A DNA stretch of 36,010 nt from an uncultured Clostridium sp. (GCA_948469315.1 CAOKLQ010000017.1:1-36010), one strand, 5' to 3'; shown: positions 1 to 8,974, counted from the first letter of the stretch. Translations and numbers: made by a program. Notes: generated from the sequence alone by a model not told the origin.

Positions 1-2
1 TA

Positions 3-701
3 TATATGTGGAAAAATGAGAATGAAACATATGAATATGTACCAGCAGTTGGAGCGAGTGGCGGTTATGCGGTTACATCTACTCAAGACAGATATGGTAT
101 GCCTGTTATAGCAAGAGGAAAAAAAGGAAATGATGGTGAAAGTAGAAAAACTGGAGGAGGAGGATCTGGATGTGCTTTAGGATCTGGAAAATATCAGATA
201 GCGACTTCAGGGGCAGGTTCTGCAGGTACTTCATATTCAGGAGGAACTGGAGGGGGAAGTGCATATCATTATCGTGAATCAGGTAAAGCTGGTTCTGTAA
301 ATGGAGGAGCAGGAGGACTTGGGACTTCTGATAACGGAGGCGATGTAACAAATGGAGGAGGAGCAGGAAATCCAGGAGTAGCATCTTATTCTGAATTTGG
401 TTATATACACTGGTTTGGAGTAAAAGGATCAAATGGAACAGGAGGATTACTAATTATAAAAGCAGATGTAATAAATAATTTAGGAAAAATATTTTCTAAA
501 GGATCTAGTGGAGGAAGAGCCACAGTAACTAGTGGAGGATCTTCAGGAGGAGGAAGTATAAACATATTTTATTCTAATAGAGCTACTAATAAAGGTTTAT
601 ATGATTTAAAAGGAGGAACAACATCAAATGGAGGAGCAGGAGGAAATGGAACAATAACAATAGGAAACATATCAACAGGTACATTTGTAAGAGAAAATTA
701 G
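3..701 (+). CDS. Glycine-rich protein, C-terminal part (5' end outside window)
   Basis: The frame is open to the left edge of the window, so the first visible ATG (6) is probably internal and the gene is 5'-truncated. About 231 codons are visible. They are extremely rich in glycine, serine and threonine, with repeated GGGxG, GGxGG and SGGxSGGG clusters and no charged helical segments, and the protein ends in FVREN. This composition is typical of glycine-rich domains in secreted or tail-fibre-like proteins of Clostridia. No catalytic motif, LPxTG signal or membrane anchor is visible in this part. The gene is followed directly by a strong hairpin terminator. The function cannot be deduced from the fragment. 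Confidence 0.6.
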   Translation, partial: YMWKNENETYEYVPAVGASGGYAVTSTQDRYGMPVIARGKKGNDGESRKTGGGGSGCALGSGKYQIATSGAGSAGTSYSGGTGGGSAYHYRESGKAGSVNGGAGGLGTSDNGGDVTNGGGAGNPGVASYSEFGYIHWFGVKGSNGTGGLLIIKADVINNLGKIFSKGSSGGRATVTSGGSSGGGSINIFYSNRATNKGLYDLKGGTTSNGGAGGNGTITIGNISTGTFVREN

Positions 702-712
702 ACTTTAAGATT

Positions 713-745
713 AAAAAATCAATAAGAATTTCTTATTGATTTTTT
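713..745 (+). terminator. Rho-independent terminator of the glycine-rich gene
   Basis: A 14-bp perfect stem (713-726 with 732-745) and a 5-nt loop lie 11 nt after the stop codon. The right arm ends in six T, so the stem itself is A/T-flanked and could act in both directions. Confidence 0.8.
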
Positions 746-753
746 AAAACTAT

Positions 754-782
754 TTGACAAATACTATTAATTAATAGATAAT
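754..782 (+). promoter_or_regulatory. Sigma-A-type promoter of glgP
   Basis: A perfect -35 box TTGACA (754-759) and a -10 box GATAAT (777-782) are separated by 17 nt. They lie just after the preceding terminator and 58 nt before the phosphorylase start. Confidence 0.75.
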
Positions 783-839
783 ATATTTGTAAAAAAACTA
801 AAGATTAAAATTATAAAAAACTAAGGAGGAAAATTTAAT

Positions 840-3404
840 ATGTATGTTTTTAACAGAATTACTGTTAATCCACAATTGCCAAGCAAAATTAATAAATTAT
901 CAGAAATATCAAATAATTTATGGTGGTCTTGGAACACAGAGTTTCTAAGATTATTCAAAAAAATAGATAAAGATTTATGGGAAGAGGTAGGAAAAAACCC
1001 TGTTAAATTTTTAAAATTAGTTTCACAAGAAAGATTAGAAATGGCATCTAAAAATCAGGAATTTTTAGATGAATATAATAAATGCGTAGATAATTTTACA
1101 AATTATATGAATAGCAAGAACACTTGGTTTTCTAAAAATTATCCAAAAAATAAAAATGATTTAATAGCATATTTTTCAGCTGAATATGGTTTAGATGAAA
1201 CTATTCCTATATATTCAGGTGGACTTGGAATATTATCAGGCGACCATCTTAAATCTGCAAGTGATTTAGGACTTCCTTTTGTTGCGGTGGGACTGTTATA
1301 TAAAGATGGCTATTTTACACAAAAAATAAATGGATATGGAGGACAAGAAAACGAATATCAAAAATTAGATTTAAATAATGTTCCAATAGAAGCTGTTAAA
1401 AATTCAGAAGGAAATGATATGCAAGTAGAAGTGAAATTTCCAGATGGACCAATTAAGCTAAAAGTATGGAAAATAAAAGTAGGTAGAATAAATTTATATT
1501 TATTAGATTCAGATGTAGAAGAAAATAAACCAGAAAACAGAGATGTTACTTTGAAATTATATGGTGGAGACCAAGAAATGAGAATTAAACAAGAAATAGT
1601 TCTTGGAATGGGTGGAGCGTATTTACTAAGAAAGCTAGGATTAAACCCAACAGTATACCATATGAATGAAGGACATTCATCATTTTTAACACTAGAACTT
1701 ATTAAGGATTTAATGGAGCAAAAGAAGATATCTTTTGAGATGGCACAAGATATAACAACATCAAAAACAGTATTTACAACACATACACCAGTACCAGCAG
1801 GAAATGATATATTCCCATTAGATTTAGTAGAAAAGTATTTTAAAAATTTTTGGACAAGGTTAGGCTTAGAGAAAGAAAGTTTCTTAAAACTTGGAATGAA
1901 ACCAACTTTAGAATTAGAAAATGGATTTAACATGGGAATACTTGCTCTAAAAATTGCAGGAAAGAAGAATGGTGTAAGTAAACTGCATGGAGCAGTTTCA
2001 AGAGAATTATTTGGAGAAGTTTGGCCCAATATTGCTGCAAATGAATCTCCAATATCATATGTTACAAATGGAATACATACATGTTCGTGGCTTGCACAAG
2101 ATTTAAAAGAACTTTATAACCAGTATCTAATACCATATTGGCAAGATAATATTCATGAAGATTATGTATGGGAAAAAATAAAAGATATACCAGATGAAAG
2201 ATTGTGGGAAGTACATAATAAAAGAAAACAAAAAATGTTACAAATGGTAAAGCAAAATACTACAAATAGGCTAAAAAGAAGTGGTGTAAGTTATGAGGAG
2301 ATACATGAAATAGTATCAAAAATAAATCCAAATGCATTAACAATAGGATTTGCAAGGAGATTTGCTACATATAAAAGAGCAACATTAATTTTTAAAGATT
2401 TAGAAAGAATAACACAAATATTAAATGATGAAGAGAAACCAGTACAATTAATATTTGCAGGAAAAGCACATCCAGCAGATAAAATAGGTCAAGATTTAAT
2501 AAAATACATAAATGAACTATCAATGAAACCACAATTTAAAGGAAAAATATTTATATTAGAAAACTATAATATAGGAATGTCAAGATATTTAATAAGTGGT
2601 GTAGATGTATGGTTAAATACTCCTAGAAGACCAATGGAGGCATCTGGAACAAGTGGGCAAAAAGCTTCTGTAAATGGAGTTATAAATTTTAGTGTACTAG
2701 ATGGTTGGTGGGCTGAAGGATATGACCAAACAAATGGATGGACAATAGGAACAAATGCAGAATTTAGTTCATATGAAGAGCAAGATAAAGCAGATAGCGA
2801 AAGCCTATACAATACATTAGAAAATAAAATAATTCCATTATATTATTCAAATAAAAAAGATAATATGTCAGAAAAATGGATGAAAATAATGAAAAATTCT
2901 ATAATAACAACAGGCGGAAAATATAGCACATCTAGAATGGTAGTAGATTATACAAATCAAATGTATATACCACTTTGTAATTTATATAATAACTATTATT
3001 CTAATATAGAAAATGTAGCTGAGTTTACAAGTTGGAAAGAAGAATTATATAATTCTTGGAATAAAATAGAAATAAAACAACTTAATAATTTGTCAGATAT
3101 AACAATGGATGCTGGAAATAAAATAAATGTAGAAGCACAAGTAAAACTTCCAAATATAAATGTAGAAAATATACAGATGCAAGTATATTATGGAAAAATA
3201 AAAGAAAATGGAATGATAGATGATATAAGTATAATTCCAATGGAATTAGTAGATAAAAATCAAGAGGAAAATACATATACATTTGTATCAAAAATTGAAC
3301 TTGCAACAGGTGGAGATTATGGTTATACATTTAGAGTAATGCCAAAACATGAAATGTTATTAGAAAGTAGTAATTTAGATTTAGTAAAATGGATAACAAA
3401 ATAA
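840..3404 (+). CDS. glgP: Alpha-glucan (maltodextrin/glycogen) phosphorylase, GT35
   Basis: This pyridoxal-phosphate enzyme releases glucose-1-phosphate from the non-reducing ends of alpha-1,4-glucans in the cytosol. The 854-residue product has the N-terminal DUF3417-type segment (NNLWWSWN near residue 28) found in the short bacterial/archaeal alpha-glucan phosphorylases, then the two-lobed GT35 fold. The PLP-lysine motif EASGTSGQKASVNG is intact, with the Schiff-base lysine at K608. Length fits the short subfamily. Start ATG 840 follows an AAGGAGG at good spacing, behind a strong promoter. The gene appears to be a single transcription unit: terminator hairpins lie on both sides. No other glycogen gene is in the window, so whether the physiological substrate is glycogen or maltodextrin cannot be decided. 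Confidence 0.92.
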   Translation: MYVFNRITVNPQLPSKINKLSEISNNLWWSWNTEFLRLFKKIDKDLWEEVGKNPVKFLKLVSQERLEMASKNQEFLDEYNKCVDNFTNYMNSKNTWFSKNYPKNKNDLIAYFSAEYGLDETIPIYSGGLGILSGDHLKSASDLGLPFVAVGLLYKDGYFTQKINGYGGQENEYQKLDLNNVPIEAVKNSEGNDMQVEVKFPDGPIKLKVWKIKVGRINLYLLDSDVEENKPENRDVTLKLYGGDQEMRIKQEIVLGMGGAYLLRKLGLNPTVYHMNEGHSSFLTLELIKDLMEQKKISFEMAQDITTSKTVFTTHTPVPAGNDIFPLDLVEKYFKNFWTRLGLEKESFLKLGMKPTLELENGFNMGILALKIAGKKNGVSKLHGAVSRELFGEVWPNIAANESPISYVTNGIHTCSWLAQDLKELYNQYLIPYWQDNIHEDYVWEKIKDIPDERLWEVHNKRKQKMLQMVKQNTTNRLKRSGVSYEEIHEIVSKINPNALTIGFARRFATYKRATLIFKDLERITQILNDEEKPVQLIFAGKAHPADKIGQDLIKYINELSMKPQFKGKIFILENYNIGMSRYLISGVDVWLNTPRRPMEASGTSGQKASVNGVINFSVLDGWWAEGYDQTNGWTIGTNAEFSSYEEQDKADSESLYNTLENKIIPLYYSNKKDNMSEKWMKIMKNSIITTGGKYSTSRMVVDYTNQMYIPLCNLYNNYYSNIENVAEFTSWKEELYNSWNKIEIKQLNNLSDITMDAGNKINVEAQVKLPNINVENIQMQVYYGKIKENGMIDDISIIPMELVDKNQEENTYTFVSKIELATGGDYGYTFRVMPKHEMLLESSNLDLVKWITK

Positions 3405-3451
3405 TGAGGAGAAAAGAGTTTATTGTATCCAAATTAAAAATTAGATTTGCC

Positions 3452-3493
3452 AAAAAGAAATCTTTGATATATAATTATCAAAGATTTCTTTTT
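3452..3493 (+). terminator. Terminator-like 17-bp hairpin just before the next gene's RBS
   Basis: A perfect 17-bp stem (3452-3468 with 3477-3493) has an 8-nt loop and ends in five T. The AAGGAGA ribosome binding site of the following gene begins at the next base (3494), so no promoter fits between. It can terminate glgP, but the downstream gene must then be reached by read-through or from a start upstream of the hairpin. Confidence 0.75.
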
Positions 3494-3504
3494 AAGGAGA
3501 AGAT

Positions 3505-4332
3505 ATGAATAATATTAAAGTTATGGCATTTGTTGGCCCATCTGGTACAGGAAAAAGCTATAGAGCGCAAATGGTAGCAGGTGAAAACAATATAGAATAT
3601 ATAATAGACGACGGGATATTAGTAAATGGAAATAAGATAGTTGCAGGGGAGTCAGCAAAAAAAGCTCCAACTAAAATTGAAACAGTAAAAAATGCTCTAT
3701 TTATTGAAGAAGATAAAAAGAAAGAAATGATAAATGCTATAAAAAAATTAAAACCAGAAGGAATATTAATACTTGGGACATCAGATGGAATGGTGAACAA
3801 AATAGCTGCAAATTTAAGACTTCCAAAAATAGAAAAAATAGTTTATATACAAGATTATGCAACACCAGAAGAAATGGAAGAAGCAAAAAGAATGAGAGTA
3901 ACAGAAGGAAAACATGTAATACCAGTTCCAACATTTGAATTAAAAAAAGATTTTAGTGGATATATATTAGACCCTTTGCAAATTTTTAAATTTAAAGGCA
4001 AAGGAAATAAACCTTATGTTTCCGAAAAGTCAATTATAAGACCTACGTTTAGTTATTTAGGAAATTTTACTATTTCAGATACAGTATTTAGACAAATATT
4101 AGAGCATATAGTGAAAAAAGAAAAAAGCATAGCAAGACTTAATAAAGCGAGAATATCAACATCTGAGGAAGGTGCGAAAATTTATATGGAAGTTACTCTA
4201 ATTTATGGATATAATATACAAGAGGTTTTAAATAGATTTAAAACAAAAGCAATAAAAGAAATTCAAAAACTAACAGCAATGAAAGTTGAATCAATTGAGA
4301 TTATAGCAAAAGACATGCAAATAAATGAATGA
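3505..4332 (+). CDS. P-loop ATP-binding protein with C-terminal Asp23/Gls24-type domain
   Basis: The 275-residue protein starts with a Walker A motif GPSGTGKS (residues 11-18). A nucleotide-binding region follows to roughly residue 150, including a hydrophobic strand ILILGTSDG near residue 92 that may be the Walker B region. The last ~100 residues (from about FSYLGNFTISDTVFRQIL) resemble the Asp23/Gls24 (DUF322) alkaline-shock domain, which in other Firmicutes is linked to the envelope stress response. I recognise this fusion as a type annotated in Clostridia, but I know of no assigned function. A role as an envelope-associated ATPase is inference. RBS AAGGAGA at 3494 with 4-nt spacing supports the start. 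The gene directly abuts a terminator hairpin, so its expression may be low or attenuated. Confidence 0.75.
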   Translation: MNNIKVMAFVGPSGTGKSYRAQMVAGENNIEYIIDDGILVNGNKIVAGESAKKAPTKIETVKNALFIEEDKKKEMINAIKKLKPEGILILGTSDGMVNKIAANLRLPKIEKIVYIQDYATPEEMEEAKRMRVTEGKHVIPVPTFELKKDFSGYILDPLQIFKFKGKGNKPYVSEKSIIRPTFSYLGNFTISDTVFRQILEHIVKKEKSIARLNKARISTSEEGAKIYMEVTLIYGYNIQEVLNRFKTKAIKEIQKLTAMKVESIEIIAKDMQINE

Positions 4333-4353
4333 TTTTTTATAAAAAATGAAAGC

Positions 4354-4478
4354 ATAATAAATATTTTAAAATTCTGTTCTCCAAACGGTTAAAGAAAGAT
4401 AAAATATTCAAGTTTTGAGCCACGGTTTCTAATTATATGTAATAGCCTAAGTCGAACTCGTTTTAAAATATTTATTAT
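4354..4478. repeat. Structured element A: conserved core closed by a perfect 18-bp stem
   Basis: Positions 4354-4371 pair perfectly with 4461-4478 and enclose an 89-nt core. The core begins TTCTGTTCTCCAA and ends GTCGAACTCG. A second element with a similar core edge but a different, also perfect, closing stem lies at 17241-17387. Strand and function are unknown. It sits between the P-loop/Asp23 gene and cmk-plsC and could be an RNA leader, a small RNA, or a small element inserted at the centre of an AAAA/TTTT palindrome. It matches no riboswitch or ribozyme consensus that I could recall. Confidence 0.55.
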
Positions 4479-4520
4479 TATTTCATTAAATAAAAATTTA
4501 TATTAGAAAGGACGAGAAAA

Positions 4521-5963
4521 ATGAGTTTTATAGTAGCAATGGATGGTCCAGCAGGAACTGGAAAAGGTACAATAACAAAATTAGTTGCACAAAAGTTAGG
4601 TTTAGTAAATATAGATACAGGTGCAACATATAGATGTGTCACACTTGCAATGTTAAGAGAAAACGTAGGCCTAGAACAAGAAGATAAAATAAAAGAAATA
4701 TTAGAGAAATCTAAAATAGAGCTAAAAAATGAAAATGGCAAGCAACTTGTATTTTTAAATGGAGAAGATGTAAGCAAACAAATTAGAAGCCAGAAAGTAA
4801 ATGAATTAGTATCACAAGTATCAAGCTTAAAATTTGTAAGATATAAAATGGTAGATTTTCAAAGAAAATTAGCTGAAGATAAAGATATTATAATGGAAGG
4901 AAGAGATATTGGAACATATGTATTTCCAAATGCAGATGTGAAAATATATTTAGATGCAACTGCTGAAGAAAGAGCAAGAAGAAGACAAAGACAAAACGAA
5001 GAAAATGGAATTGAATCAACCTATAAAGAAGTCTTAGCAAATATAATAAAAAGAGACGAAAATGACAAAAACAAAGAAATGGGAGCATTAAAAATTGCAG
5101 ATGATGCAATAGTAGTAGATGGAACATACGATTCAATTGAACAAAATACGCAAAAAGTAATAGATATAATAAACGAAAAAAAAAACAATAAAAATGTAGG
5201 GGCACGAGACATCGTGTCCAACAATCAAGAACAAACAACAACTGTAGGGAGTGACCTGTCACAAAAAAATATAAACCAACCAACGTCAAACAATGTAGGG
5301 GGTGGTCTTGACCAACCCACAAACGAGAATAATACCCAAAAAGACACATCAAGCACCGAACCCATCTTAAAAAAAGTTCAGCGCGAAATAATAAGAACAA
5401 TTTTATGGCTAATATACAAAATAATATACAGAGTAAAAGTAATAGGTAAAGAAAATGTACCACAAAATGAAGCTTTCATCCTATGTGGAAACCATGTAGA
5501 ATTTATAAAAGTACCAATAATAGAACTATTTACAACAGGAAGAAGAAGAGTATTTTTTATGGCAAAAATAGAACTTTTAAAAAATCCACTTTTTAAATGG
5601 CTTGCATATCTATTTGACGTAATACCAGTAAAAAGAGGGAAAAAAGACCTAAATGCAATTAAACAATCATTAAAAGTGATACAACAAGGTCATATACTCG
5701 GGATATTTCCAGAAGGAACTAGGAACAAAACAAATAAACCTATAAAAGCAAAAACAGGAACAGCATATATGGCATTGAGAACAGGTTCAAAAGTATTACC
5801 AGTAGGAATAAAAACGACAAAACATAAAAAGGTAATAGTAAACATAGGAAAACCATTAGATTATAGTAAAGCAAAAACAAAAAATCCAGAAAAAGAATTA
5901 TTAGAACAAACAACAAAACAAATAATGGACGAAATAATTATGTTGACAGAAACTGCAAATTAA
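4521..5963 (+). CDS. cmk: Cytidylate kinase / 1-acylglycerol-3-phosphate acyltransferase (PlsC) fusion
   Basis: Residues 1 to about 218 are cytidylate kinase (CMP/dCMP to CDP/dCDP), with P-loop GPAGTGKG (9-16), DTGATYR and the RDIGTYVFP segment. Residues from about 285 to 480 are a PlsC-type acyltransferase with FPEGTRN intact. The two-domain fusion is known from Clostridia. Two oddities are visible. First, the catalytic HX4D motif of PlsC reads NHVEFIK: H325 is present but the expected aspartate is K330, so acyltransferase activity is doubtful. Second, the ~65-residue linker (about 218-285) is Asn/Gln/Thr-rich and is encoded by three copies of the dispersed TGTAGGG hairpin repeat. Start ATG 4521 is preceded by AAAGGA. 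Kinase confidence is high; PlsC activity is uncertain. Confidence 0.88.
   Translation: MSFIVAMDGPAGTGKGTITKLVAQKLGLVNIDTGATYRCVTLAMLRENVGLEQEDKIKEILEKSKIELKNENGKQLVFLNGEDVSKQIRSQKVNELVSQVSSLKFVRYKMVDFQRKLAEDKDIIMEGRDIGTYVFPNADVKIYLDATAEERARRRQRQNEENGIESTYKEVLANIIKRDENDKNKEMGALKIADDAIVVDGTYDSIEQNTQKVIDIINEKKNNKNVGARDIVSNNQEQTTTVGSDLSQKNINQPTSNNVGGGLDQPTNENNTQKDTSSTEPILKKVQREIIRTILWLIYKIIYRVKVIGKENVPQNEAFILCGNHVEFIKVPIIELFTTGRRRVFFMAKIELLKNPLFKWLAYLFDVIPVKRGKKDLNAIKQSLKVIQQGHILGIFPEGTRNKTNKPIKAKTGTAYMALRTGSKVLPVGIKTTKHKKVIVNIGKPLDYSKAKTKNPEKELLEQTTKQIMDEIIMLTETAN
5195..5219 (+). repeat. TGTAGGG hairpin repeat, copy 1 (inside cmk-plsC linker)
   Basis: TGTAGGGGCACGA followed by an inverted arm TCGTGTCC. 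It lies in frame inside the linker coding sequence (about residues 225-233). Confidence 0.7.
5243..5262 (+). repeat. TGTAGGG hairpin repeat, copy 2 (inside cmk-plsC linker)
   Basis: TGTAGGG followed by GTGAC and its inverted arm GTCAC with a 2-nt loop. It is translated as part of the interdomain linker. Confidence 0.65.
5294..5318 (+). repeat. TGTAGGG hairpin repeat, copy 3 (inside cmk-plsC linker)
   Basis: TGTAGGGGGTGGTC with inverted arm GACCAACCC. It is very similar to the intergenic copy at 16536-16561, and is translated as VGGGLDQP in the linker. Confidence 0.7.
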
Positions 5964-6035
5964 TATATAATAATACACGTTATTTTATAATTTAACAAAA
6001 ATTAGAATAATGACATTAATAGATATAAGGGGAGC

Positions 6036-6085
6036 GGGACACACCTTAGGTTGCAAAGAAATACCATAGATAAAAGGTGTGTCCC
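6036..6085 (+). repeat. Inverted repeat GGGACACACCTT in the bipA leader
   Basis: The 12-nt arms 6036-6047 and 6074-6085 are perfect complements around a 26-nt loop. They are flanked by a further TGACA (6011-6015) / TGTCA (6087-6091) pair. It ends 15 nt before the bipA RBS. It may be a dispersed repeat or a leader hairpin; the sequence does not decide. Confidence 0.55.
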
Positions 6086-6113
6086 CTGTCATATGAAAAA
6101 AGGGGAGAAAAAA

Positions 6114-7931
6114 ATGATAAATGATAAAATAAGAAACATAGCAATAATAGCACACGTTGACCATGGAAAGACAACTTTAGTAGATGCACTTTTAAAGCAA
6201 AGTCATGTATTTAGAGAAAATGAACAAGTTGATGAAAGAATAATGGATTCAAATGACCTAGAAAAAGAAAGAGGAATTACAATTCTTTCTAAAAACACAT
6301 CAGTAATGTATAATGAAGTAAAAATAAACATAGTAGATACACCAGGACATGCAGATTTTGGTGGAGAAGTAGAAAGAGTTTTAAAAACAGTAGATGGAGT
6401 ACTACTTTTAGTAGATGCTTTTGAAGGACCAATGCCTCAAACAAGAGAAGTTCTAAAAAAATCTTTAGCATTAAATTTAAAACCAATAGTAGTGATAAAC
6501 AAAATAGATAGACCAGGTTCAGAGCCATTAAAAGTTGTAGATAAAGTATTAGATTTATTTATAGAATTAGATGCAAGTGAAGAACAATTAGAATTTCCAG
6601 TAATATATGCATCTGCAAAAAATGGAATTGCTAAAATGAATTTAGAAGATGAAACAGACAATGTACATTGTATATTTGAAACAATAATAAATCAGATTAA
6701 TCCACCAGCATGTGATGAAGAAGGTACAGCGCAAATGCTAGTTTCTAACATAGATTATGATGAATATGTAGGAAGAATAGCAGTAGGAAGAGTAGAAAGA
6801 GGAATTATAAAAGTTGGAATGCCAGTTGCAATTTGTGGAAAAGAAGATAAAATAACTCAAGGAAAAATTGCAAAAGTTTATACACATGTAGGATTAAACA
6901 AAGTAGAAGTAGAAGAAGGAAAAGCAGGAGATATAATAGAACTTGCAGGTATACCCCAGATAAATATAGGTGACACAATATGCGATTTTGCAAATCCTGA
7001 AAAGATACCATTTGTAGATATAGATGAGCCAACAGTTTCTATGACTTTTAGTGTAAATAATGGACCATTTGCAGGAAAAGAAGGAAAATTCATAACATCA
7101 AGACATATTAGAGATAGACTATTTAAAGAATTAGAAAGAAATGTAAGCCTACGTGTAAAAGAAACTACTTCAGCAGATTCTTTTGAAGTTTCAGGACGTG
7201 GAGAATTACATTTATCAGTATTAATTGAAACAATGAGAAGAGAAGGTTTTGAACTTTTAGTATCTCGTCCAAAAGTTATATTTAAAGAAATAGATGGCAT
7301 AAAATGTGAACCAATAGAAAATTTGGTAGTAAATGTTCCAGATGATTGTATAGGAAATGTAATAGAAAAATTAGGTATGAGAAAAGCAGAAATGAAAAAT
7401 ATGGAGCCAGCCGAAGAAGGTCATACAAAAATAGAATTCAAAATTCCAGCAAGAGGATTAATAGGTTATAGGACGGAATTTTTAACAGACACAAAAGGTG
7501 AAGGAACAATGAATCATATATTTGATTCTTATGAACCTTATAAAGGAGATGTTGTTGCAAGAGTAAGAGGAACAATAGTAGCATTTGAAGCGGGAAAATC
7601 TGTAACATATGGATTATACAATGCACAAGACAAAGGAGAATTATTTATTGGACCAGGAGTAGAAGTATATGAAGGAATGATAGTAGGATTAAATTCAAGG
7701 GGAGAAGACCTAAGTATAAATGTATGTAAAGAAAAACACCTAACAAATACAAGAGCATCAGGTTCAGATGAAGCACTTCGTTTAGTACCACCAATACAAA
7801 TGTCTTTGGAAAAAGCAATAGAATTTATACAAGATGACGAATTAGTTGAAGTAACGCCACAAAATATACGTTTAAGAAAAAAAATACTAGATTCTAAGCA
7901 AAGGGAAAGAGCAGCAAGAAATAATAAGTAA
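6114..7931 (+). CDS. typA: Ribosome-associated translational GTPase BipA/TypA
   Basis: BipA is an EF-G-like GTPase that binds 70S ribosomes and assists 50S assembly and stress or cold adaptation. The G-domain motifs are all present: AHVDHGKT (residues 13-20), [15 protein letters not shown] and SAKNG. They are followed by the EF-G-like domains II, III and V and the BipA-specific C-terminal domain ([21 protein letters not shown]), ending at residue 605, the normal family length. I chose ATG 6114 because it has an AGGGGAG ribosome binding site 6 nt upstream and its product begins directly with the family N terminus. The longer frame from 6051 merely translates the upstream inverted repeat. A symmetrical terminator follows. 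Confidence 0.95.
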   Translation: MINDKIRNIAIIAHVDHGKTTLVDALLKQSHVFRENEQVDERIMDSNDLEKERGITILSKNTSVMYNEVKINIVDTPGHADFGGEVERVLKTVDGVLLLVDAFEGPMPQTREVLKKSLALNLKPIVVINKIDRPGSEPLKVVDKVLDLFIELDASEEQLEFPVIYASAKNGIAKMNLEDETDNVHCIFETIINQINPPACDEEGTAQMLVSNIDYDEYVGRIAVGRVERGIIKVGMPVAICGKEDKITQGKIAKVYTHVGLNKVEVEEGKAGDIIELAGIPQINIGDTICDFANPEKIPFVDIDEPTVSMTFSVNNGPFAGKEGKFITSRHIRDRLFKELERNVSLRVKETTSADSFEVSGRGELHLSVLIETMRREGFELLVSRPKVIFKEIDGIKCEPIENLVVNVPDDCIGNVIEKLGMRKAEMKNMEPAEEGHTKIEFKIPARGLIGYRTEFLTDTKGEGTMNHIFDSYEPYKGDVVARVRGTIVAFEAGKSVTYGLYNAQDKGELFIGPGVEVYEGMIVGLNSRGEDLSINVCKEKHLTNTRASGSDEALRLVPPIQMSLEKAIEFIQDDELVEVTPQNIRLRKKILDSKQRERAARNNK

Positions 7932-7954
7932 AAAAGCGACATAAAGTCGCTTTT
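7932..7954. terminator. Bidirectional terminator between typA and the convergent gene
   Basis: The 9-bp stem AAAAGCGAC/GTCGCTTTT (7932-7940 with 7946-7954) has a 5-nt loop. It has A and T tracts on either side and separates the convergent genes typA and 7958-8263. Confidence 0.85.
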
Positions 7955-7957
7955 ATT

Positions 7958-8263
7958 TTAGATAGGTTCTACTGGTACAAGAAAAACATTATATTTTTCA
8001 TTATTTTGATGTGGCTCAAAAACCAATGCTTCCTGAGAAAAATCTATACAGGATTTGCACTCTACATGTTTTCCACACTGTACTACAATAAAATGTGAAA
8101 ATAAATCTAGCATTGTTTTATAGTTTAATTCTGGATGATCCAGAAATACTTCTAGTAGTTCTTCATTTTCTAAAATTAAATTAAAATTGCTAAAATTTGT
8201 TATATCATGTTTTTGTGTTAAGAATTTTAGAATAAGAGAACTTTGGGTTAGGAATTTATCCAT
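7958..8263 (-). CDS. Hypothetical 101-residue protein
   Basis: I do not recognise a family. The protein (MDKFLTQSSLILKFL...) is mixed alpha/beta in character, with no signal peptide or membrane segment. It has three cysteines around the middle (QCGKHVECKSC), which could bind a metal or be structural, and ends in VPVEPI. The start at 8263 is chosen because AAGGAGG lies just upstream on the minus strand; the longer frame to 8299 has no ribosome binding site. It is convergent with typA and divergent from the methyltransferase gene. Confidence 0.6.
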   Translation of the reverse strand: MDKFLTQSSLILKFLTQKHDITNFSNFNLILENEELLEVFLDHPELNYKTMLDLFSHFIVVQCGKHVECKSCIDFSQEALVFEPHQNNEKYNVFLVPVEPI

Positions 8264-8355
8264 ATGTCCCTCCTTTGTACAAAAGTTAATAACTACCATT
8301 TATTATTATACAATAAAATAAATTAAAAATCAATAATGAAATAGAAGGTGAAAAA

Positions 8356-8943
8356 ATGAATAAACAAGAATTAGGAAAAGTAAAGAAAAAAGCTTTAGAA
8401 GAACATATTCCAATAATAATGGATGATACATTCCAAGTAATATCAAAATATTTAAAAGAATTAAAGCCTAAAAACATACTAGAAATAGGTACAGCAGTAG
8501 GATATTCAGCAATGTGCTTTTGTAAATATTTACAAGATGATGGAATAATAGATACGATAGAAAGAGATGAGCAGAAAGTAAAAGAAGCAAAAGAAAATAT
8601 AAAAAAAGTTGGGCTAGAAAATAAAATCAACATTTATAAAGCAGATGCAGTAGAAATACTACCAACTCTAAATAAAAAATATGATGTAGTATTTATAGAT
8701 GCAGCAAAAGGAAAATACACATTTTTCTTAGAGCAAGCATTAAGAATGCTATCTGATAAAGGAATAATATTTGCAGACAATATTTTATATAAAGGCTACG
8801 TCCTAAGTGACTACAACAAACATAAACAACGTACAGCAGTAAGAAATCTAAGACAATATATAAAACAAACAACAGAAGATCCAAATCTAAATACACAAAT
8901 TTTAGAAATAGGAGATGGATTAGCAATTACAATGAAAAAATAG
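8356..8943 (+). CDS. trmR: SAM-dependent O-methyltransferase, TrmR (YrrM)-like
   Basis: This is a 195-residue class I methyltransferase of the COMT-like O-methyltransferase family. It has the SAM-binding motif LEIGTAVGYSA (near residue 41), the acidic strand-2 end IERDEQKV, the metal/substrate loop VFIDAAKGKY and ADNILYKG. In Bacillus subtilis the homologue YrrM/TrmR methylates 5-hydroxyuridine at tRNA position 34 to 5-methoxyuridine, and its neighbours are the U32 proteins that make 5-hydroxyuridine. A U32 protein lies 1.2 kb downstream here, which supports the TrmR assignment over a catechol-type methyltransferase. An AGGTG ribosome binding site precedes ATG 8356. Confidence 0.8.
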   Translation: MNKQELGKVKKKALEEHIPIIMDDTFQVISKYLKELKPKNILEIGTAVGYSAMCFCKYLQDDGIIDTIERDEQKVKEAKENIKKVGLENKINIYKADAVEILPTLNKKYDVVFIDAAKGKYTFFLEQALRMLSDKGIIFADNILYKGYVLSDYNKHKQRTAVRNLRQYIKQTTEDPNLNTQILEIGDGLAITMKK

Positions 8944-8944
8944 T

Positions 8945-8974
8945 TGTAGGGGTCGGCGTCCCCGATGACCTGGG
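8945..8974 (+). repeat. TGTAGGG hairpin repeat (after trmR)
   Basis: TGTAGGGGTCGGCGTCCCC begins two bases after the trmR stop codon. The GGGG and CCCC arms face each other, and a second possible arm TGACCTGGG follows. Confidence 0.6.

Noticed and set aside
1358..2029. 223-codon open frame on the minus strand inside glgP
   Set aside because: glgP is clearly the real gene, with conserved motifs throughout. The antisense product has no ribosome binding site and no family resemblance.
4354..4478. Element A as a known riboswitch for cmk
   Set aside because: I compared the core with the consensus features of TPP, SAM, purine, lysine, glycine, c-di-GMP, preQ1, THF, guanidine and fluoride riboswitches as I remember them and found no match. 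The second copy stands before an unrelated gene.
5195..5318. CRISPR-like array in cmk-plsC
   Set aside because: Three short repeats with uneven spacing and variable arms lie inside a coding sequence. They belong to a dispersed hairpin family with intergenic copies, and no cas gene is present.
6051..6113. N-terminal extension of BipA by 21 codons
   Set aside because: The extension translates the loop and right arm of an inverted repeat and lacks a ribosome binding site; ATG 6114 has one and matches the family start.
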